Source: Bacillota bacterium
Lineage (GTDB): Bacteria; Bacillota_A; Clostridia; Acetivibrionales; DUMB01
Reading direction: 5' to 3'
Assembly: GCA_023621975.1 (NCBI GenBank)
Contig: JAMOAC010000257.1
Location: forward strand, 1 to 6,118
DNA length: 6,118 nt
The notes beneath the pieces were generated by a model. The model was given only the letters and a program-made list of their open reading frames with translations, made no database searches and was not told where the DNA came from. Of the stretch, positions 1 through 6,118 are shown in pieces; the first letter of the stretch is position 1; every line of letters starts with the position of its first letter. Both the position numbers and the translations under genes were made by a program.

Positions 1-2
1 TA

Positions 3-2530
<2,528 letters not shown>

Positions 2531-2553
2531 AATAAACAGACAGATAGGATAAT

Positions 2554-2586
2554 AAAGCACCGGACATTTGATATCCGGTGCTTTTT
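2554..2586 (+). terminator. Rho-independent terminator of ligA, possibly bidirectional
   Basis: GCACCGGA at 2557-2564 pairs perfectly with TCCGGTGC at 2574-2581 around a 9-base loop. The stem extends by three A-T pairs (2554-2556 with 2582-2584) and runs into TTTTT at 2582-2586, with a second T-run shortly after. It begins 23 bases past the ligA stop. Read from the minus strand, the same stem is followed by TTTATTAT, so it may also end glnS transcription, whose stop codon is about 70 bases away on the other side. The plus-strand role is clear; the minus-strand role is likely but weaker. Confidence 0.9.
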
Positions 2587-2654
2587 CACTTTTTAATCAT
2601 GCTGGTTATTATCAGCTTGTTTACTCATTCGCTGCCTTGTTACTTATTTGCCGT

Positions 2655-4325
2655 TTATTTGTCTGCATTTTTGGCGGCAATTTTGGCCCAGGTATCCTTT
2701 AAGCTAACAATCCTGTTAAATACGGGCATTTCTTCCGTCGAATCCGGGTCTACGCAGAAATACCCGAGGCGCAGGAACTGGTAGCGGCTTCCCGGGGCAG
2801 CATGAGCCAGGTTGGGCTCCAGCTTGCAGTTCTTCAGTATTTCCAATGAATTGGGGTTCAGGTTGTCAATAAAATCCTTACCTTCTTCTACTTCCAAAGG
2901 ATTTGGCTTTATAAACAGCTTGTCATAAAGCCTTACCTCTGCATCAATTGCGTGTTTTTCAGAAACCCAGTGTATTGTACCCTTCACCTTTCTGCCGTCA
3001 GGAATGTTTCCGCCCCGTGTCTGGGGGTCATATGAGCAATGCAGCTCTACTATATTTCCGTCAGCATCCTTGACCACATCTTCACACTTAATGACGTATG
3101 CTCCTTTCAGGCGAACCTCACGGCCCGGAGCCAATCTGAAATATTTCTTTGGAGGATCCTCCATGAAATCATCCCGTTCAATGTAAATGTACTTTGAGAA
3201 GGGAACTTTTCTGGTTCCCATATCGGGATTTTCAGGATTATTTTCTATTTCAAATTCCTCCACCAGATCCTCGGGATAATTGTCAATTACAACTCTCAGA
3301 GGACGCAGCACAGCCATTAGCCTGGGTGCTTTGGCATTCAAATCGTCTCTTACGCAGTGCTCAAGCAATGCAAAATCCACAACGCTGTTACTTTTTGAAA
3401 CCCCTATCATTTCACAGAAGTTTCTGATGGCTTCGGGTGTATAACCGCGCCTTCTCATGCCTGAAATGGTGGGCATGCGCGGGTCATCCCATCCTCTTAC
3501 GTATCCATTCTTGACAAGCTCGTGAAGCTTGCGCTTGCTTGTGACCGTATATGTCAGGTTAAGCCTTGCAAATTCAATCTGCCTTGTCTTGCATTTGACG
3601 TTCAAAGTTTCAAGGAACCAGTCATAAAGCGGACGGTGATCCTCGAATTCCAACGTACACAGCGAGTGAGTTATCCCCTCTATGGAGTCTGACAGGGGGT
3701 GTGCAAAATCGTACATCGGGTAAATGCACCACTTGTCTCCGGTTCTATGATGGGTAGCCCGCATTATGCGGTATATAACCGGATCCCGCATGTTCAGGTT
3801 GGGTGATGCCATATCTATTTTTGCACGAAGTACTCTTGAGCCATCGGGGAATTCACCTGCCCTCATCCTGCGGAAGAGGTCAAGGTTTTCTTCCACCGAA
3901 CGGTTCCGGTACGGGCTTTCCTTGCCGGGCTCGGTGAGGGTACCCCTGTATTCTTTTATTTCTTCCGGGGAAAGGTCGCAGACGTATGCCTTACCCATTT
4001 TTATAAGCTGCTCTGCGTACTCGTACAACTGCTCGAAATAGTCGGAGGCATAATAAAGCCTGTCACCCCAGTCGAACCCCAGCCATTTTATGTCTTCTAT
4101 TATCGAGTTCACATATTCCGTATCTTCTTTTGTCGGGTTTGTATCATCAAATCTCAGGTTACACAAGCCGTTATTTGCAGCGGCTATTCCGAAATCTATG
4201 CAAATAGCCTTGGCATGCCCGATATGAAGGTAGCCGTTGGGCTCGGGCGGAAACCTGGTATGAACCCTGTCAAACCTTCCGGATTTTAAATCTTCATTTA
4301 TAATATCCTGAATAAAATTGTCCAT
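2655..4325 (-). CDS. glnS: Glutaminyl-tRNA synthetase (GlnRS)
   Basis: This cytoplasmic class I synthetase joins glutamine to tRNA-Gln using ATP. It is 556 residues, close to the 554 of E. coli GlnRS, to which it aligns by eye along its whole length. The ATP-binding HIGH motif is at 34-37 within [17 protein letters not shown]. The second signature reads VTSKRK at 261-266, where the E. coli enzyme has VMSKRK, so Thr262 replaces Met. Asp229 in [14 protein letters not shown] corresponds to the E. coli residue (Asp235) involved in tRNA acceptor recognition. The C-terminal half (about 340-550) is the two-barrel anticodon-binding region, with [20 protein letters not shown] and a final [13 protein letters not shown]. 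There is no added YqeY-like domain. AAGGGGAG lies 8 bases before the ATG, fixing the start. It sits 49 bases after gltX on the same strand without an obvious promoter or terminator between, so it is probably cotranscribed. GlnRS rather than GluRS is clear from the motifs and the C-terminal fold type. Confidence 0.97.
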   Translation of the reverse strand: MDNFIQDIINEDLKSGRFDRVHTRFPPEPNGYLHIGHAKAICIDFGIAAANNGLCNLRFDDTNPTKEDTEYVNSIIEDIKWLGFDWGDRLYYASDYFEQLYEYAEQLIKMGKAYVCDLSPEEIKEYRGTLTEPGKESPYRNRSVEENLDLFRRMRAGEFPDGSRVLRAKIDMASPNLNMRDPVIYRIMRATHHRTGDKWCIYPMYDFAHPLSDSIEGITHSLCTLEFEDHRPLYDWFLETLNVKCKTRQIEFARLNLTYTVTSKRKLHELVKNGYVRGWDDPRMPTISGMRRRGYTPEAIRNFCEMIGVSKSNSVVDFALLEHCVRDDLNAKAPRLMAVLRPLRVVIDNYPEDLVEEFEIENNPENPDMGTRKVPFSKYIYIERDDFMEDPPKKYFRLAPGREVRLKGAYVIKCEDVVKDADGNIVELHCSYDPQTRGGNIPDGRKVKGTIHWVSEKHAIDAEVRLYDKLFIKPNPLEVEEGKDFIDNLNPNSLEILKNCKLEPNLAHAAPGSRYQFLRLGYFCVDPDSTEEMPVFNRIVSLKDTWAKIAAKNADK

Positions 4326-4374
4326 TACAGATACTCCCCTTATAAATTGTTTTATTTATCAGCCTTGTTAATTG

Positions 4375-5856
4375 TTAATTACACTGTTGATTGTTGTTTA
4401 AAGTTTCTTCAAGTTTGTTGATTCCGATTTTTATGCGGTTAAGTGTTTCATTTTTTCCGAGAATGTCAGCGATTTCTACAGCTCCTCCGGGAGACACTGC
4501 TTTGCCCGTTATCGCTGTACGTACAGGCCACATAACCTGGCCGTTCTTGAGACCCATCTGCTGAGCCAGTGATACAAGTGTATTTTGAATTGTTTCTTCA
4601 TTCCACTCCTGCAGGCTTTCAAGTGCAGGGACAGCTGCCTTCAGGCTTTGGAGTGAAATTTCCAAAGTGGTCTTCATTTTTTTGTGGACGTACAATTCAA
4701 CATCATATTCAGGAAGATTATCAAAGAAGTCAATAATTTCAGGTATTTTGCTCAGTACGTCAACCCTGGGCTGCAGCAGCCTGCTTATCTTTTTCAGGTT
4801 AATGTCGGGATTTCTTATATTCCCTTCATAATATGGCCTGGCGACTTCATGGAACTCGTCCAAACTCATTCTTCTTATATATTCACCGTTCATCCAGTTC
4901 AGTTTATTAATGTCGAATATGGCAGGTGATTTGCTGATACCTTTTATGTCAAAGGCTTCCACGAGCTCCTCAAGGGAGAAAATTTCCTGGTTTGTACTTG
5001 GAGCCCAGCCCAAAAGGGCAACGTAATTTATAACAGCCTTAACAAGGTATCCCATCGATATCAGGTCTTCGAAGGACGGATCGCCTGCCCTTTTACTCAA
5101 TTTTTGCCCCGTTGATTTAAGTATAAGCGGGACATGAATGTATACAGGCACTTCCCATCCGAATGCTTTATATAACAGGTTATATTTTGGGGTAGACGAC
5201 AAATATTCGTTTCCCCTTACAACATGGGTTATTTTCATTAAGTGGTCGTCAATGACATTGGCAAAGTTATAAGTTGGAAGGCCGTCAGACTTAATAAGTA
5301 TCTGATCTTCAAGGGTGCTGTTATCAACCGTGATGGTGCCGTAAACAGCATCCTCAAAGCTTGTAGTACCCGTTTCAGGCATTTTTTGACGGATTACATA
5401 CGGTTTTCCTTCTGCAAGGTTCTTTTCCACTTCTTCCTTGCTGAGATAACGGCAATGGCGGTCATAACCGGGAAATTTCCCTTCTTTTTCCTGCTGTTCA
5501 TTCAGCTTTGCAAGCCTTTCCTTTGAGCAAAAGCAATAGTATGCCGCTCCAAGGTCAACCAGCTTTTTGGCATATTCCTGGTAGATATGCTTCCGCTGGC
5601 TCTGTATGTACGGGCCGTATTCTCCGCCTTTGTCCGGGCCTTCATCATGTTCCAGTCCGGCCATTTTCAATGTTTTGTATATAACATCAATTGCACCTTC
5701 AACATACCTTTCCTGGTCAGTATCCTCTATCCTGAGAATAAATTTCCCGTTGTTGTGTTTGGCAATAAGGTATTCATACAGCGCAGTCCTGAGATTGCCA
5801 ATGTGCATGTAACCTGTGGGACTGGGTGCAAATCTTGTCCTTACTTCCGTAGCCAT
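4375..5856 (-). CDS. gltX: Glutamyl-tRNA synthetase (GluRS)
   Basis: This cytoplasmic class I synthetase joins glutamate to tRNA-Glu using ATP; Glu-tRNA also feeds tetrapyrrole synthesis in bacteria that use the C5 pathway. The protein is 493 residues, within the usual bacterial range. The N terminus [20 protein letters not shown] carries the HIGH-type motif as HIGN (18-21), a normal GluRS variant. A likely zinc site is formed by Cys108, Cys110, Cys135 and Tyr137. [16 protein letters not shown] is at 192-207, and the second signature is KLSKR at 252-256. The helical anticodon-binding half (about 330-493) is of bacterial type, with LLQPRVDVL near 361 and [18 protein letters not shown] near 455. 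The ATG follows AAGGAG (5866-5871) with 9-base spacing. The other upstream ATG at 5863 is out of frame and too close to that site. It is the first gene of a probable gltX-glnS operon. Whether it also charges tRNA-Gln cannot be settled here, though glnS next to it makes a Glu-specific enzyme likely. Confidence 0.97.
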   Translation of the reverse strand: MATEVRTRFAPSPTGYMHIGNLRTALYEYLIAKHNNGKFILRIEDTDQERYVEGAIDVIYKTLKMAGLEHDEGPDKGGEYGPYIQSQRKHIYQEYAKKLVDLGAAYYCFCSKERLAKLNEQQEKEGKFPGYDRHCRYLSKEEVEKNLAEGKPYVIRQKMPETGTTSFEDAVYGTITVDNSTLEDQILIKSDGLPTYNFANVIDDHLMKITHVVRGNEYLSSTPKYNLLYKAFGWEVPVYIHVPLILKSTGQKLSKRAGDPSFEDLISMGYLVKAVINYVALLGWAPSTNQEIFSLEELVEAFDIKGISKSPAIFDINKLNWMNGEYIRRMSLDEFHEVARPYYEGNIRNPDINLKKISRLLQPRVDVLSKIPEIIDFFDNLPEYDVELYVHKKMKTTLEISLQSLKAAVPALESLQEWNEETIQNTLVSLAQQMGLKNGQVMWPVRTAITGKAVSPGGAVEIADILGKNETLNRIKIGINKLEETLNNNQQCN

Positions 5857-5884
5857 ATTTCATTTCTCCTTATAAATAAAGTTT

Positions 5885-5920
5885 CTGCAGGCGTCTTTAT
5901 AAGTATTATTAACGCTGCAG
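5885..5920 (-). other. Bulged hairpin in the gltX leader
   Basis: The arms 5885-5894 (CTGCAGGCGT on the plus strand) and 5912-5920 (ACGCTGCAG) pair over nine base pairs with one bulged G, around a 17-base AT-rich loop. It falls inside the predicted untranslated leader, 14 bases upstream of the gltX ribosome binding site. In the direction of transcription it is followed by AAACTTTA, not a T-run, so it is not a terminator. I see no T-box (AGGGTGGNACCGCG) in the leader. It could stabilise the mRNA or bind a regulator, or be incidental. Confidence 0.5.
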
Positions 5921-5958
5921 ATAACAACAATTCTTTTATCTTTGATTTCATTAAGTTG

Positions 5959-5987
5959 ATTATATTATTTTGGTAAATATTCGTCAA
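5959..5987 (-). promoter_or_regulatory. Sigma-A type promoter for gltX-glnS
   Basis: On the minus strand a -35 box TTGACG (5987-5982) is followed by exactly 17 bases and then a perfect -10 box TATAAT (5964-5959). Transcription would start near 5952, giving a leader of about 95 bases before the gltX ATG. A second TTGACA (5998-5993) lies 11 bases upstream in the same orientation but has no good -10 at matching distance. No extended -10 (TGn) is present. The boxes are read directly; activity is inferred. Confidence 0.85.
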
Positions 5988-6000
5988 GCGTGTGTCAATT

Positions 6001-6118
6001 GGCGATTTTGAGTTTTAAGGCAATGTATTGTCTGATGTTTTGCAATGCTTTAAGTGCGGAAGGCAAATCAGGGATAGAACAACTATTAACTGAATATATT
6101 ATATAAAGATAAGTGAAG
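6001..6118. other. No supported gene; upstream flank of the gltX promoter
   Basis: This AT-rich stretch holds no recognisable RNA, repeat or mobile element. On the minus strand one frame is open from the edge (6117) to a TGA at 5997-5995, 40 codons, ending ...LPSALKALQNIRQYIALK plus six more residues. It could be the last part of a gene entering from the right, but its first dozen codons are very AT-rich and I recognise no family. On the plus strand a 27-codon frame at 6023-6106 has only AAGG two bases before its ATG, which is too close to act as a normal ribosome binding site. Neither is called as a gene. Confidence 0.4.

Noticed and set aside
2578..2784. 68-codon plus-strand hydrophobic open frame after ligA
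   Set aside because: It begins inside the terminator stem and runs antisense into the conserved end of glnS. No ribosome binding site is present.
4366..4380. Short tandem repeat TTGTTAA x2 at the end of gltX
   Set aside because: It is only two 7-base copies in AT-rich sequence at the stop codon, with no sign of function.
5885..5920. Leader hairpin as a transcription attenuator
   Set aside because: No T-run follows the stem in either direction and no alternative antiterminator pairing was found, so it is kept only as an unexplained hairpin.
5587..5976. 129-codon plus-strand open frame opposite the start of gltX
   Set aside because: It is antisense to the conserved N terminus of GluRS and to its promoter, so it is a shadow frame.
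6023..6106. 27-codon plus-strand small open frame near the right edge
   Set aside because: The AAGG before its ATG is only two bases away, no promoter is visible, and nothing in the peptide is recognisable.

Overview
The window looks like ordinary chromosomal DNA of a moderately AT-rich Gram-positive bacterium, most likely a clostridium. The evidence is purine-rich Shine-Dalgarno sites (AAGGGGAG, AAGGAG), a textbook sigma-A promoter, a Firmicute-style NAD-dependent DNA ligase and a membrane protease of a kind common in that group. I cannot name the genus from the sequence. There are no rRNA or tRNA genes, insertion sequences, CRISPR repeats or phage genes, and no frameshifts in the three complete genes.

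Left part (1-2584, plus strand): the window opens inside a gene for a multi-pass membrane protein. Its C-terminal features fit the M50B-like metallopeptidases, but the catalytic HExxH lies off the edge. Its stop codon overlaps an ATG (ATGA) leading into ligA, the replicative NAD-dependent DNA ligase, which is complete with the catalytic lysine, four-cysteine zinc finger, helix-hairpin-helix region and BRCT domain. A strong hairpin plus T-tract closes this unit.

Right part (2655-5965, minus strand): gltX (glutamyl-tRNA synthetase) and then glnS (glutaminyl-tRNA synthetase) lie head to tail, 49 bases apart, and run toward ligA. They form a probable two-gene operon charging the two related tRNAs tRNA-Glu and tRNA-Gln. 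A consensus promoter (TTGACG, 17 bases, TATAAT) lies about 100 bases upstream of gltX. The leader between them is short, contains one bulged hairpin and shows no T-box. The hairpin after ligA sits between the converging units and may terminate both.

The last ~120 bases (6001-6118) hold no gene I can support. A 40-codon open frame on the minus strand runs in from the edge and stops inside the upstream part of the gltX promoter, so it could be the tail of a neighbouring gene or chance.

I found no new biological system. The points worth checking are the gltX-glnS pairing (direct Gln-tRNA charging in a lineage that often uses the amidotransferase route), its apparent lack of T-box control, the leader hairpin, and the choice between two ligA starts.
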